From the NCBI GenBank assembly GCA_944323645.1, contig CALUTE010000002.1, positions 81,612 through 145,611 of the forward strand: a stretch of DNA of 64,000 nt, read 5' to 3'. This stretch comes from an uncultured Helicobacter sp. (GTDB lineage Bacteria > Campylobacterota > Campylobacteria > Campylobacterales > Helicobacteraceae). Positions 1 through 7,957 of this stretch are shown here, one piece after another (within the stretch, counting starts at the first letter, position 1; each line of letters begins with the position of its first letter). Below the pieces are notes generated by a model that was given only the letters and a program-made list of their open reading frames with translations, was not told the DNA's origin and ran no database searches. The position numbers were made by a program, and so were the translations under genes.

Positions 1-227
1 TTGCCTTTGTATGTAGCAGAAGGGATAAATGCAGATTCTGCAAGATGACCTTTGATTTCTATACCTCTAGAATCTAAAAAATTGCGTGTTGCAGATGCAA
101 GTGTGCAAGAATTGCGTATCCCACCAAAAAGATAAATATCACGCCCATTTGCTAGGCATTGCTCTAGCTGCTCAAAGCTATTTGGATAAGTTTTTGTTGC
201 TATGGATTCTAGGTTTAGTTGTTGCAT
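1..227 (-). CDS. Unidentified protein, N-terminal part only (runs off left edge)
   Basis: Reading leftwards from an ATG at 225-227 gives about 75 open codons beginning MQQLNLESIATKTYPNSF and continuing past the window edge. A strong ribosome site (AAGGAGC) precedes the ATG, and the start overlaps the end of the upstream acyltransferase by 13 bases, so it is translationally coupled to the sugar operon. The segment DIYLFGGIRNS followed by FLDSRGIEIKG resembles the first strand of a nucleotide-binding fold seen at the start of many polysaccharide-locus enzymes. That is a weak hint and I do not assign a function. Confidence 0.6.
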   Translation of the reverse strand, partial: MQQLNLESIATKTYPNSFEQLEQCLANGRDIYLFGGIRNSCTLASATRNFLDSRGIEIKGHLAESAFIPSATYKG

Positions 228-892
228 AAATGCTCCTTTGTATGGTTTTGTAATGTGTTTAAAAGTAGGTTCTGCTTTTCTAGTATCGCGCTAGAATCTA
301 GCGCATACACTGCTTTTGCTGGATTGCCAAGATAATAATGCCATTCTTTAAAAGTACGCCCCATATTAAGACTCATAGGTCCCAAGCTTGCTCCAAGTTC
401 AAAGCGACTTTTTGGTAGGATAAGTGAGTGTGATCCGATGTGGCAATGTCCTGCAAGCGTGATATGAGAAGCCTTTACATTGCGAAAAGATTCTAGCACG
501 CAAGGTCCTACCAAATAGCCACCTACAAAATCATCGGTTGTGGCAAAAATTTTGCTATAACTACTCATACCGCAAAAATCCCCCATAACCACGCTAGAAT
601 CTATACCATTACCGCCTGTAATGCTAGCGTATGCGCCGATATGAACAAAATTTCCAAGCCTTACTGCACCGCTTAAAATCGCAAAATCATCGATACGAAC
701 ACAATCGCCTATGCTTATTTTTGGTGCGCCATATATGCGTGCAAGGCGTGAGATCAAGACGTTTTTCCCAAGTTTGGCAAAGCCCATTGCGTGCAATTCA
801 GATTCTGTGAAGTGCCCTTCATTGCGTTGAGATTGCATAAGTATATCAAGGGGTGTTTGTGCGGTATTTGGGCTATGGTTTGTTTGTTTCAT
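215..892 (-). CDS. Left-handed beta-helix (hexapeptide) O/N-acyltransferase
   Basis: This 225-residue protein has isoleucine/valine-spaced hexapeptide repeats from about residue 40 to 190 (for example ISIGDCVRIDDFAILSG and LGNFVHIGAYASITGG), the signature of WbbJ/LacA-like trimeric acyltransferases. A closing YLGNPAKAVYAL motif is typical of sugar acetyltransferases. Such enzymes move an acyl group from CoA or ACP to a sugar hydroxyl or amine in the cytoplasm. It is clearly paralogous to the proteins at 3214-3864 and 11867-12760, sharing the block around GGNGIDSSVVMGDF with the former. Unlike both, it has no homopolymer tract. Its ATG overlaps the stop of the upstream SDR gene by 4 bases. The acyl donor and acceptor are not predictable. 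An ACP-linked donor is plausible from context. Confidence 0.88.
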   Translation of the reverse strand: MKQTNHSPNTAQTPLDILMQSQRNEGHFTESELHAMGFAKLGKNVLISRLARIYGAPKISIGDCVRIDDFAILSGAVRLGNFVHIGAYASITGGNGIDSSVVMGDFCGMSSYSKIFATTDDFVGGYLVGPCVLESFRNVKASHITLAGHCHIGSHSLILPKSRFELGASLGPMSLNMGRTFKEWHYYLGNPAKAVYALDSSAILEKQNLLLNTLQNHTKEHLCNN

Positions 893-1683
893 AAGCTCCC
901 TCCTCCATCAATAACGATGTTTTGCCCTGTTATCCAGCTAGATTCTGCACTTAGCAAAAACCCAACCAAAGGCGCGATATACTCGACTTTACCAATGCCA
1001 AGCGGATAGGCTTTATCGATAGATTCTATATAGTGCTTATCATATATGCTACTCCAAGAATCTATCATTTCTGTATGTACAAATCCTGGCGAAACAGCAT
1101 TGATACGATATGTTGGCGCGATTTCTAATGCGATAGATTTAATCGCAGTGTTAATAGCACTTTTGCTTGCGGCATAGCTTGTTAGCCCCTTTTGGGCTTT
1201 TATGCTAGCATTTGAGCTTATCCATACAAAGCTAGCTCCTTGCTCACTTTTTGCGCGCTTATCCAGCAAGCCTTTTAGCAGTGCGAGATTACCAAAGTAG
1301 TTTGTAGCAAAAACATCGCGTGCGTTCTCCACAGACAGCACCGATGTGATCGGTGCTATCTGCTGGGTCCCAGCAGATAGCACCGCACCAGAAAAGCTGC
1401 CATATTCTCTAGCGAGATTCAAAGCCCATTTATCCAATCCTTCAACTTGCGCAATGTCTTTGGTGATAGGAATAAAGCGATCTTTGTGCGTAGCTTCTTG
1501 CTGTTTTTTCTCTAGTTTGCTCATATCTCTGCCAAGTGCTAGAATCTTTGCGCCAAGTGCATTGAGATAGAGCGCGATGTATGCGCCAATCCCACTGCTT
1601 GCCCCACTGATTAAAAATTGCTTGTCTTCAAAGTATGATGGTGTGAATATGCCTTTGTAATTTTTACAATGTGATTGTTGCAT
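889..1683 (-). CDS. SDR-family oxidoreductase (FabG-like)
   Basis: A 264-residue classical short-chain dehydrogenase. The N-terminal cofactor motif is SGASSGIGAYIAL (about residues 26-38), the catalytic Tyr/Lys pair is in SYAASK with an upstream Ser, and the family C-terminus reads SWITGQNIVIDGGGSL. Length is normal for FabG-type 3-oxoacyl-ACP reductases. It sits directly after an ACP (9-base gap) and a FabH-like ketosynthase, so reduction of a 3-ketoacyl-ACP is a reasonable inference. A sugar substrate cannot be excluded. The usual NNAG motif is replaced by VLSAGTQ, and the DNA coding for it forms a striking palindrome (1351-1385). Confidence 0.85.
   Translation of the reverse strand: MQQSHCKNYKGIFTPSYFEDKQFLISGASSGIGAYIALYLNALGAKILALGRDMSKLEKKQQEATHKDRFIPITKDIAQVEGLDKWALNLAREYGSFSGAVLSAGTQQIAPITSVLSVENARDVFATNYFGNLALLKGLLDKRAKSEQGASFVWISSNASIKAQKGLTSYAASKSAINTAIKSIALEIAPTYRINAVSPGFVHTEMIDSWSSIYDKHYIESIDKAYPLGIGKVEYIAPLVGFLLSAESSWITGQNIVIDGGGSL
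1351..1385. repeat. 17-bp perfect palindrome with 1-nt spacer inside the SDR gene
   Basis: Arms 1351-1367 and 1369-1385 are exact reverse complements around a single T. A second smaller inverted repeat (AGCACCGAT/ATCGGTGCT) lies immediately to the left and shares bases with it. Both are within coding sequence, at the codons for the SAGTQQIAPITS segment of the SDR. Confidence 0.85.
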
Positions 1684-1692
1684 ACATACTCC

Positions 1693-1932
1693 TTATGGCG
1701 CGATATGATCGCTTGCTATTTTTAGCACATCTGCTATGGTTTTGCACTCACGCAAGGCATTTCCTGTCGTCTTTAATCCAAAGAGATGTTCATAAAGGGC
1801 GATCATTGACACAATAGCTAGGCTATCCCATTCTTCTAGGTTCTCTAGTTCCATATTTGGCTCAAGTGTGCCTTCTCTTTGTATCGCATCAGCGATGTGT
1901 TCTAGTAGCTCTGCTTGTTTTATTTGTTTCAT
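1693..1932 (-). CDS. Acyl carrier protein (first of three in the locus)
   Basis: A 79-residue acidic four-helix protein. EEWDSLAIVSM (about residues 33-43) carries the DSL motif whose serine receives 4'-phosphopantetheine. Length matches stand-alone ACPs. It overlaps the upstream FabH-like gene by 4 bases and is followed after 9 bases by an SDR, so it is probably the carrier for the chain made by these two enzymes. It is divergent from housekeeping AcpP (lacks the ELGADSLD consensus), which suggests a dedicated pathway. Confidence 0.88.
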   Translation of the reverse strand: MKQIKQAELLEHIADAIQREGTLEPNMELENLEEWDSLAIVSMIALYEHLFGLKTTGNALRECKTIADVLKIASDHIAP

Positions 1933-3068
1933 AGATTCTCCTTTGTTGTATGGTTGGTGTTATCGCGATAGATTTGCACTTTCTTGCAAGCAAAATCCTC
2001 ATCTAGGCTAAGGATCGCATTGCCAAAGCTTAGTCCTGCTCCAAAGCCTGCTAGATGAACAAGTAATGGGTATTTTTGTCTGTGTAGGGCTGTGTCTAGG
2101 TTAGATTCTGCTAGATCTTGTGCAAGCGTATCACAGATTGTAGCTGGCACAGAGCAGCCTGATAGATTGCCATACTTGTTGGTTGTGGTGTTTGGCACTT
2201 TTTTAGGGTCAAGCCCTAGGCGCTTGGTAATGTTATCAACTATGTATTTGTTGGCTTGGTGAAAAAAGCAAAAATCTAGTGCTTCTTTTTCTAGGTTTGC
2301 AAATTCTAAAATCTTAGTAAAAGTGTTGGGGTAGGTCATCACAGCGAAATTAAAAATCTCTGCCCCATCCATATAGAGGTTTTTTAGCGTGCGCGTTGGA
2401 GAAGTCTGCCATACCTTTTCTTCTTGGATAATGTCTTTGGTTGGGATTCTGCCAGCACCCTCTGGAATGATGAGTTGATAGAACTTCTTGCCATCACTGC
2501 CAAGCTCAAAGAATGCATCGCGTTTTGTTTGTGTGCGCTCTAGCAGAGTCGCACTCACGCCATCACCGATAATTGGCGCAAGGTTAGAATCAAGCGGATT
2601 GACAAATTTACTAATCGTATCACCAACAATAAGTAGCACACGCTCTGCGCCACCTCCCTCAATAAAACTATGTGCAACATACAAACCATAGAGATAACCA
2701 GCGCAAGCTTGATTGATATCAAAACTAAGGCAAGAGGTCGCAAGGTTTAATCGTCCGTGTAGGTAGCACGCACTTGCAGGCAAAATGTAGTCAGGCGTTT
2801 GGGTTACAAAAATCAGCGCATCAATGCTTTCTCTTGGAATCTTTAGAAAATCCAATAAGATATTTGCTGCTGCCTCACCCATATCGCTTGCGGTAATATG
2901 CGAATCAGCGATGTGTCTTTTTTGTAATCCAACGACTTTTTTAATGCGATTGAGTGCTTTTATATCACCTTTGTAAATGCTATCAAGTTCAGAATCTATA
3001 TCGATGGATTTTGGTGGTATGAGTGTGATAATGCCAGCGATTCGCGTTTTTGTAAAGTGTGTTTTCAT
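1929..3068 (-). CDS. 3-oxoacyl-ACP synthase III family protein (FabH-like)
   Basis: A thiolase-fold ketosynthase of 379 residues. The active-site Cys is in DINQACAGYLYGL (Cys122), the His in FCFFHQAN and the Asn in YGNLSGCSVPA, so the Cys-His-Asn triad of FabH is complete. It would condense an acyl-CoA or acyl starter with malonyl-ACP, or transfer an acyl group. The open frame continues to 3098, but AAAGGAGG lies 5 bases before the ATG at 3066-3068, so I start there (MKTHFTK). It is longer than typical FabH (about 320), as in FabH relatives from surface-sugar and secondary-metabolite clusters. In one phase of the tract at 3225-3236 the preceding reading frame ends in a TGA overlapping this ATG. 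Confidence 0.88.
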   Translation of the reverse strand: MKTHFTKTRIAGIITLIPPKSIDIDSELDSIYKGDIKALNRIKKVVGLQKRHIADSHITASDMGEAAANILLDFLKIPRESIDALIFVTQTPDYILPASACYLHGRLNLATSCLSFDINQACAGYLYGLYVAHSFIEGGGAERVLLIVGDTISKFVNPLDSNLAPIIGDGVSATLLERTQTKRDAFFELGSDGKKFYQLIIPEGAGRIPTKDIIQEEKVWQTSPTRTLKNLYMDGAEIFNFAVMTYPNTFTKILEFANLEKEALDFCFFHQANKYIVDNITKRLGLDPKKVPNTTTNKYGNLSGCSVPATICDTLAQDLAESNLDTALHRQKYPLLVHLAGFGAGLSFGNAILSLDEDFACKKVQIYRDNTNHTTKENL

Positions 3069-3213
3069 ACTGCCTCCTTTGCTGGGGTAAGCAGACAAAA
3101 GGCAGTAGAATCTAAGATAGAGCTATCACAAGAGGCGCAAAAAGGTGCGCGATATTGGCAAATGGCATCTAAAACACTAAGCAGTCTTGTATTGCTTAGT
3201 GTTTTAGGCTTAC

Positions 3214-3864
3214 TTATGTTGTTGCCCCCCCCCCCCTATTGGTTTTTTGCAAGCTTTCTAAAAATGTAGATTCTAGGTCTTTTAGGCGATCTTTGTCAAG
3301 CATTTTTAAAAGTCTTGCAGGCGCGCCAAAATAGTAGCCATACTCTTTTAGTGCCATATCGCCGACAAGACTTTGAGGTCCAAGGTTTGTACCAATCCCA
3401 AAAGTTGTATTTGGAAGAACAAGCGACATTGCAGCGATGTGGTTATGTCCGGGTAGGACAATGTGGCTCGATTTGACATTGCGATATTCGCTTGGAATCG
3501 AAGAATTAACAAGCACACCACTACTAAGATCATCACTCATACTTAAAATCTTGCTCCCTAGCGAAAGGGAAGTAAAATCTCCCATAACCACGCTAGAATC
3601 TATACCATTGCCACCTGTGATTGTGGCTTGAGCAGAGATGTGAATAAAACTTCCAAGCGTTATTGCCCCACTTAAAATCGCAAAATCATCGATACGCACG
3701 CAATTTCCTATGCTTACTTTGTGTGGTGCGTAGATGATTGCTTTTCTTGAAAGAAGAACATCTTCTCCTAGTGATTTGAAACCAAACTCGCGCAGCTCCT
3801 CTTGAGTATAAAAGCCCTCATTGTATTGCGCGCGCATTGTTTTGTTGTGTATGATATTAATCAT
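3214..3864 (-). CDS. Hexapeptide acyltransferase with phase-variable C-terminus
   Basis: A 216-residue paralogue of the enzyme at 215-892, with hexapeptide repeats (VSIGNCVRIDDFAILSG, LGSFIHISAQATITGG) and the closing YYFGAPARLLKML motif. The catalytic fold ends near residue 190. A 12-G tract (plus strand C at 3225-3236) lies after it. As sequenced the protein stops soon after (NRGGGATT). With 13 or 10 G the frame stays open for about 52 more residues, Cys-rich (PFCASCDSS), to a TGA at 3065-3067 that overlaps the ATG of the ketosynthase. The ATG at 3862-3864 overlaps the stop of the FkbH-like gene upstream. Function: acyl transfer to a sugar. Donor and acceptor unknown. Confidence 0.87.
   Translation of the reverse strand: MINIIHNKTMRAQYNEGFYTQEELREFGFKSLGEDVLLSRKAIIYAPHKVSIGNCVRIDDFAILSGAITLGSFIHISAQATITGGNGIDSSVVMGDFTSLSLGSKILSMSDDLSSGVLVNSSIPSEYRNVKSSHIVLPGHNHIAAMSLVLPNTTFGIGTNLGPQSLVGDMALKEYGYYFGAPARLLKMLDKDRLKDLESTFLESLQKTNRGGGATT
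3225..3236. repeat. Homopolymer tract, 12 C (G on coding strand)
   Basis: Slippage here would switch the acyltransferase at 3214-3864 between a short end (12 G) and a 52-residue longer end (10 or 13 G) that abuts the next gene. With 11 G the frame also closes soon after the tract. Confidence 0.9.
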
Positions 3865-5593
3865 TAAGACTCCTTGATGGCAGAGATAAATCTAAACCTT
3901 TCGTATTTGGCGGTTTTAGCGTTAATGTAATAGGCGATAACTGTGTAGATTCTAAGTCTTTGTTGGCAAGCTCACTCAAAGCCTTTAGAAATGGTGCATT
4001 GCGCTCACCTTTTTTGTAGTGGATTAGGACAGATTCTGCGCAATCTTTTGTTGAAATACTAAGCAAGTGCTGTCTTATTAGACAAAAGGATTGCATAAGC
4101 ATAATAGATTCTAATCGCCTGCCAAGCGCACGACAGCTTATGACAATATCAAGGATATGGATTTGGTGGGTGCTGTTTTGTTTTGGTGTGCTTTTATCCT
4201 GCATAAGTGAGCTATATGCACCAACCACAATCCCAATAAGTCCGCTATCACTAAGCCTATCTTGCATAGAAATTGTTACCACGCAAACAGCACTATCTGC
4301 TAGCCAAGAATGTACTTGCGCAGAATCTGGGCGCGTGTAGTTTGCGATAAATTGATTGGTTTTATTCATTAGTTCATAGATTCTCTGTGCGCTCTTACTA
4401 TCATCAATCCTAAAGTCTAGCTTTAAAGCGAGGTTTTGAAAATACTCTTGTGTGCTTAAAGATTCTAGGCTTTTTCGCTCTGTATTTGCAGCGATATCCC
4501 CTGCACGCAAGGAGTCTTCTTTGTTGTGTGTAAGCTTTGTAAGGCGCGGGAACAAAAAGAGTCTAAAACGTGTATCCTGTGGACTTGTCGCGTGAATATA
4601 AGAGGCTTTGGTGTATTTTATGGATTCTATTTCGGCGATATTATCATCAATAAAAAGCAAACTATCTAGCCCGATATTAAAAGCTTTGGCGATGTTTTTT
4701 AGGCTTTTGTCTTTTGTTTCCCAGCTAATTTGTGCGCTATCAAAGCAAGAAAACCGCAGTGGAAAATCCTTGCGTTTTTCAAAGAGTGCGCGTACATCTT
4801 CGTATTGGTTTTTTGAGGCGATGGCTAGGAGCAAACCTTGCTGTTTATAAGCTAAAATTTCGCTTTGTAGTGCCTTATGCGCTTTGGTAAGAGAAAGCCC
4901 ATCTATGCCTTCTTCCCCTAAAATGCCAGCATATAAGGTATTATCTAAATCACATACAATAGCCTTTAGTGCAGGAAGTACAAGGCTTGGAATAAGTTTT
5001 AACCCAAGAATCTGGGCTAAGGCTAGGCAGGCAGCATTACTAAGCCTTGTGCCTGTTATTGCTTCTTTTGCTTCATCAAGGAGGGGCTTTGGTTTATGGG
5101 CTATAAGGGGTTCTTGCAAGGTGGTGTATTGCTCATAAAGGTGAGAGATGCAAAAACAAAAGAGATTCTCTCCTTTTAGAGAGATTGTTTGTTTTGCAGA
5201 ATCTAGTGTAAGCAAGATAATAGGTGCTTTTGTGCGCGCTCGTAGTGTTTCTATGCGATCTTTCAAAAATGCCTTTAATGCTTTATCTTCAAGCATATAT
5301 CGTGCAAGATCAAGAAAAATAATCTCTATTTCAGCAGTATTTGATAGCTGGAAATTAAGACTATCATCATAATCGCTATAAATAAAACCCCCCTCCAAAC
5401 CGCTCACATACAAAAAAGGTGCAATCACGCTGGCAATAGGTTCAAAAGCGTGGTTTCGATGAATATTTATTGTAATTTTGCGCAAAGGAGCTTTTGGCAG
5501 AGATTTTGTAGTGCGCAAAATCTCACTGCGTTTCAAATCTGGTGATAAGACATCAAATGTGTTTTGTGCTATTTCTAGGCAATGTGCTAGCAT
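3857..5593 (-). CDS. FkbH-like HAD-IIIC family protein
   Basis: A 578-residue protein. The middle third has the HAD motif CDLDNTLYAG (Asp215 nucleophile) with downstream IASKN and LFIDDN motifs. The C-terminal third (from about residue 400) has the GNAT-like region SVCVVTISMQDRLSDSGLIG-type found in FkbH proteins; here it reads VCVVTISMQDRLSDSG. Known FkbH proteins load a glyceryl or related three-carbon unit from 1,3-bisphosphoglycerate onto a carrier protein. With three ACPs in this operon that role fits well, but the exact unit is inference. The start overlaps the upstream gene's stop by 7 bases. The N-terminal 200 residues are typical of the longer FkbH forms. Confidence 0.85.
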   Translation of the reverse strand: MLAHCLEIAQNTFDVLSPDLKRSEILRTTKSLPKAPLRKITINIHRNHAFEPIASVIAPFLYVSGLEGGFIYSDYDDSLNFQLSNTAEIEIIFLDLARYMLEDKALKAFLKDRIETLRARTKAPIILLTLDSAKQTISLKGENLFCFCISHLYEQYTTLQEPLIAHKPKPLLDEAKEAITGTRLSNAACLALAQILGLKLIPSLVLPALKAIVCDLDNTLYAGILGEEGIDGLSLTKAHKALQSEILAYKQQGLLLAIASKNQYEDVRALFEKRKDFPLRFSCFDSAQISWETKDKSLKNIAKAFNIGLDSLLFIDDNIAEIESIKYTKASYIHATSPQDTRFRLFLFPRLTKLTHNKEDSLRAGDIAANTERKSLESLSTQEYFQNLALKLDFRIDDSKSAQRIYELMNKTNQFIANYTRPDSAQVHSWLADSAVCVVTISMQDRLSDSGLIGIVVGAYSSLMQDKSTPKQNSTHQIHILDIVISCRALGRRLESIMLMQSFCLIRQHLLSISTKDCAESVLIHYKKGERNAPFLKALSELANKDLESTQLSPITLTLKPPNTKGLDLSLPSRSLND

Positions 5594-6699
5594 TGTTTCT
5601 CCTGTGTGGAATTTTGTGTCGCAAAGCGTAATAGCTCATCAAGCAAGATACGTGAGGGTTGTTCTAGTTTGCTTGGCAGAATGCTTAGGGTTTGGTTGGT
5701 TGCACTTTTTGGTAGTCTTGGAGTTGCGATAGGGATTTGGTATTGCTTTGCAATAATGCGTAAATAAGTTTCTAATGCACTCTTAGCAATGCTGTATTCT
5801 TTCATCTCAAGTGGAAGCTCTTCAACAAAGCAGCTTGAGGGCTCAAAGACACTTGGCTTATTTTGTGATAATGCGTGCAATATCGTATCAAGCCCAAACA
5901 AATAATACTCCAAATACATACTAAGGCTTGATTTGTTAAGCTTGCCCTCATAGGCTTTGATTTTTGGCGTGGCAAAATAATAAAGATGTGTTGGTGCAAA
6001 CGCTTGCAATGCTTTTAGGACACTTGATGCTGGCTTTAAGACATCATAGGGCAGGGTGGTAATATTTGGCATAGGCGTATCAAATGCAGTGTTTAGGGTG
6101 GTGGCTAGCACTTGCGCACCACCTAAGGCTAGCAGTTTAGCACATACATTGCCAAATCCAGATCCAGCACCCACCACAAGTGCCTTTTGCCTAGCAAATG
6201 GTTGTGCTTTTAGTGCTGTGTAGCGTGCTAGTTCTGCTAAAGATTCATTGGGTAGCTTTTGTGGGCGCTCAAAGGCTTTTATTGTGGCTTTTATCGGGCT
6301 GTGCAGTGTGATTGTTACAAGGTGCAAAAGATTGTGGGTTTTGTAGGTATAAACTATAGGTAATGGTTTATTGTTGGTTTTTATAGCAGAATCTAGCAAA
6401 GATTCTAGCGCTTCTTCGCGTTTCCAAAAAATGCTTGAATAAATGCTGTGCAAGCCCGGTATTTTCATACCTACGATACGCGTGCTTGCAAGCAAAATGC
6501 CAATACTTAGATAATCAAGCCTTTCAGCACAAGCAGGAAAAAGTGCTTTAAGGTCGCTATTGTCATAAGCACTAGATTCTAGGTGGGTTTGATCTTGCGT
6601 GGTAGCAAATGTGGCAGGAGATTTTTGCGCGCGTTTTGTTGCAACACGCATATCCCAAATCTTTGCAGAATCTAAAAAACGACACTCTATTGTACTCAT
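5587..6699 (-). CDS. Hot-dog-like / SDR two-domain protein
   Basis: A 370-residue protein. The C-terminal half is an SDR domain: cofactor motif VVGAGSGFGNVCAKLLALGG and catalytic YSIAKSALETY. The N-terminal ~165 residues contain RIVGMKIPGLHSIYSSI, which resembles the substrate segment of MaoC/hot-dog dehydratases, so the protein may join dehydratase and reductase activities acting on an ACP-bound chain. The ATG at 6697-6699 is 4 bases past the stop of the MaoC-like gene as sequenced. With a 10-G tract in that gene the two frames would be one continuous protein. The hot-dog assignment is by eye and moderate; the SDR assignment is firm. Confidence 0.75.
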   Translation of the reverse strand: MSTIECRFLDSAKIWDMRVATKRAQKSPATFATTQDQTHLESSAYDNSDLKALFPACAERLDYLSIGILLASTRIVGMKIPGLHSIYSSIFWKREEALESLLDSAIKTNNKPLPIVYTYKTHNLLHLVTITLHSPIKATIKAFERPQKLPNESLAELARYTALKAQPFARQKALVVGAGSGFGNVCAKLLALGGAQVLATTLNTAFDTPMPNITTLPYDVLKPASSVLKALQAFAPTHLYYFATPKIKAYEGKLNKSSLSMYLEYYLFGLDTILHALSQNKPSVFEPSSCFVEELPLEMKEYSIAKSALETYLRIIAKQYQIPIATPRLPKSATNQTLSILPSKLEQPSRILLDELLRFATQNSTQEKQC

Positions 6700-6703
6700 T
6701 AGC

Positions 6704-7072
6704 TCACCCTTGACGATAATCCCATAGGTTTTTTGATGCCATATAGCTTTTTGGTTTGGTGCATTGTATCGCCCCCCCCCCCTCTATTATTCTGCCCTTT
6801 ATAGATTCTCTAGTAGAGGCGAGGAGTTTTAGCGAAAAATGGCTTGTTATGCCAATAGGTTTTAAAAAAGTCGCACTAAGAGATTGCAAGATTTGCTTGG
6901 TATTTTTCTTTGCGCAGTGGTGTTCTAGCGCGAAAAAAACCTGATAGATTCCATAAATAACCTGCTCACCAAAATAAGAATCTTTAGCAAAGGCAGAATC
7001 TAAATGCGCTGGATTGTAGTCTTTGCTAAGGTTTGCAAAACGTTCTAAAATATCTTGTGTAATATGTGGCAT
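6704..7072 (-). CDS. MaoC-like dehydratase, phase-variable end
   Basis: A 122-residue single hot-dog domain. FANLSKDYNPAHLDSAFA (about residues 12-29) carries the Asp/His pair of (R)-specific enoyl hydratases, followed by FGEQVIYG. It would interconvert 3-hydroxyacyl and enoyl thioesters on ACP or CoA. An 11-G tract (6772-6782) lies at residue ~99. With 11 G it ends at a TGA at 6704-6706. With 12 G it ends at a TAA overlapping the next ATG (TAATG). With 10 G it runs in frame into the hot-dog/SDR protein. An AAGGAG site precedes the ATG. Confidence 0.82.
   Translation of the reverse strand: MPHITQDILERFANLSKDYNPAHLDSAFAKDSYFGEQVIYGIYQVFFALEHHCAKKNTKQILQSLSATFLKPIGITSHFSLKLLASTRESIKGRIIEGGGAIQCTKPKSYMASKNLWDYRQG
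6772..6782. repeat. Homopolymer tract, 11 C (G on coding strand)
   Basis: Controls whether the MaoC-like protein ends separately (11 or 12 G) or fuses to the downstream hot-dog/SDR protein (10 or 13 G). The 72 bases between the tract and the downstream ATG are an exact number of codons in the 10-G frame. Confidence 0.9.
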
Positions 7073-7074
7073 AA

Positions 7075-7721
7075 CTACTCCTTAAGTTCTACAAGCTCTA
7101 TAAGCAAGCGATTTGGTAGCATAATAAAACATAGTTTTGCAAAATAGCTCGCACTCATAATGGGGATCACCAAACGTGGTTTTTGAAGCTGTATGCGCGG
7201 TGTGCTTGTATTTTGCGTATCTGTGATATGCGGTGTTAGCACTTGATTTGTATGAATGCCAGAGCTTGCAGTATGTTTCATTTCGCCCCCCCCCCCCCAG
7301 CAAGATTTATAGAGCTCTTATTGGATTCTAGGGTGAGAGAATCTAAAATCGCTTTGCAGTCTTTTTGAATATCGCGTGTAGCAAAAGCGATATGATAGAG
7401 CTTTTGGTGGTGTTTGAGGTAAGTATCTAAGCGCGTGCTGTTTTTTAGATTCTCAAGCAGTTCGAAGCGATAAGGGATTGTGGGGCTATTTGTTGTAGCG
7501 GATTGGGGTAATGCTGCGCTAGATTGGGATAGAGAATCAAGGGGAGTTTTGCTTTCAAAAGAGGTCTGCATAGCAGGTATGACAAACACTCCTCGCACCC
7601 CTTGTGTTTCATCGACAAATTCACCTTCTTGCACAAATCCTAGTGCATAAAACAGCTGTATTTCCTTATCAATACTGCGTGTGGCAACGCCGATATGATG
7701 AATTGGCAGATTAAGCTTCAT
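7075..7721 (-). CDS. VOC-family (glyoxalase/epimerase-like) protein, frame broken at G tract (OFF as sequenced)
   Basis: The N-terminal part (7278-7721) begins LPIHHIGVATRSIDKEI and includes LYHIAFATRDI, the two half-site motifs with metal-binding His residues of methylmalonyl-CoA epimerase-like VOC proteins. At the 13-G tract (7286-7298) the sequenced frame stops at once (AGGGGAK). With 14 or 11 G it continues through 7075 and ends LCFIMLPNRLLIELVELKE, the expected last strand with the metal-ligand Glu. As sequenced the enzyme therefore lacks its last strand and one ligand. Likely role: epimerisation of an acyl thioester of the locus (inference). The extended frame ends in a TAG 2 bases before the MaoC-like ATG. 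The start overlaps the ACP stop by 4 bases. Confidence 0.8.
7286..7298. repeat. Homopolymer tract, 13 C (G on coding strand)
   Basis: ON/OFF switch of the VOC-family gene: 13 G truncates, 14 or 11 G restores the conserved C-terminal strand, and 12 G gives an unrelated 67-residue tail ending at 7082. Confidence 0.92.
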
Positions 7722-7948
7722 TGTGCTAATTCTATGATTTTTTTGACAAGATCTTCTTGGGAAGCAATCAGTGGAAGGTCATCTTGCCCAAATGTAATGC
7801 CAAACTCCTCCTCACAACTCATAATAATGTCAATATGCGCAAGCGACGTCCATTTTTCGCAAGTTTGCATAGAAATATTGGTTGTGTCATTTACTTCTAT
7901 TTCGAGTATTTCGCTTAGAATCTTATAGACTTGTTGTTGTATAGACAT
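7718..7948 (-). CDS. Acyl carrier protein (second)
   Basis: A 76-residue ACP-like protein. EKWTSLAHIDIIM (about residues 31-43) places a serine at the phosphopantetheine site, with Thr replacing the usual Asp before it, a mild departure from the DSL consensus. Acidic helix III (CEEEFGITF) is present. It overlaps the VOC gene (ATGA) and lies 9 bases after the formyltransferase in the 11-G phase, with GGAG before its ATG. Confidence 0.82.
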   Translation of the reverse strand: MSIQQQVYKILSEILEIEVNDTTNISMQTCEKWTSLAHIDIIMSCEEEFGITFGQDDLPLIASQEDLVKKIIELAQ

Positions 7949-7957
7949 AGGAACTCC

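Noticed and set aside
7075..7281. Separate 68-residue gene
   Set aside because: It is the C-terminal part of the VOC protein in the 14-G/11-G frame; its end matches the closing strand of that family.
7082..7303. 73-residue frame starting in the G tract
   Set aside because: Third-frame reading across the VOC tract; no start site and no family match.
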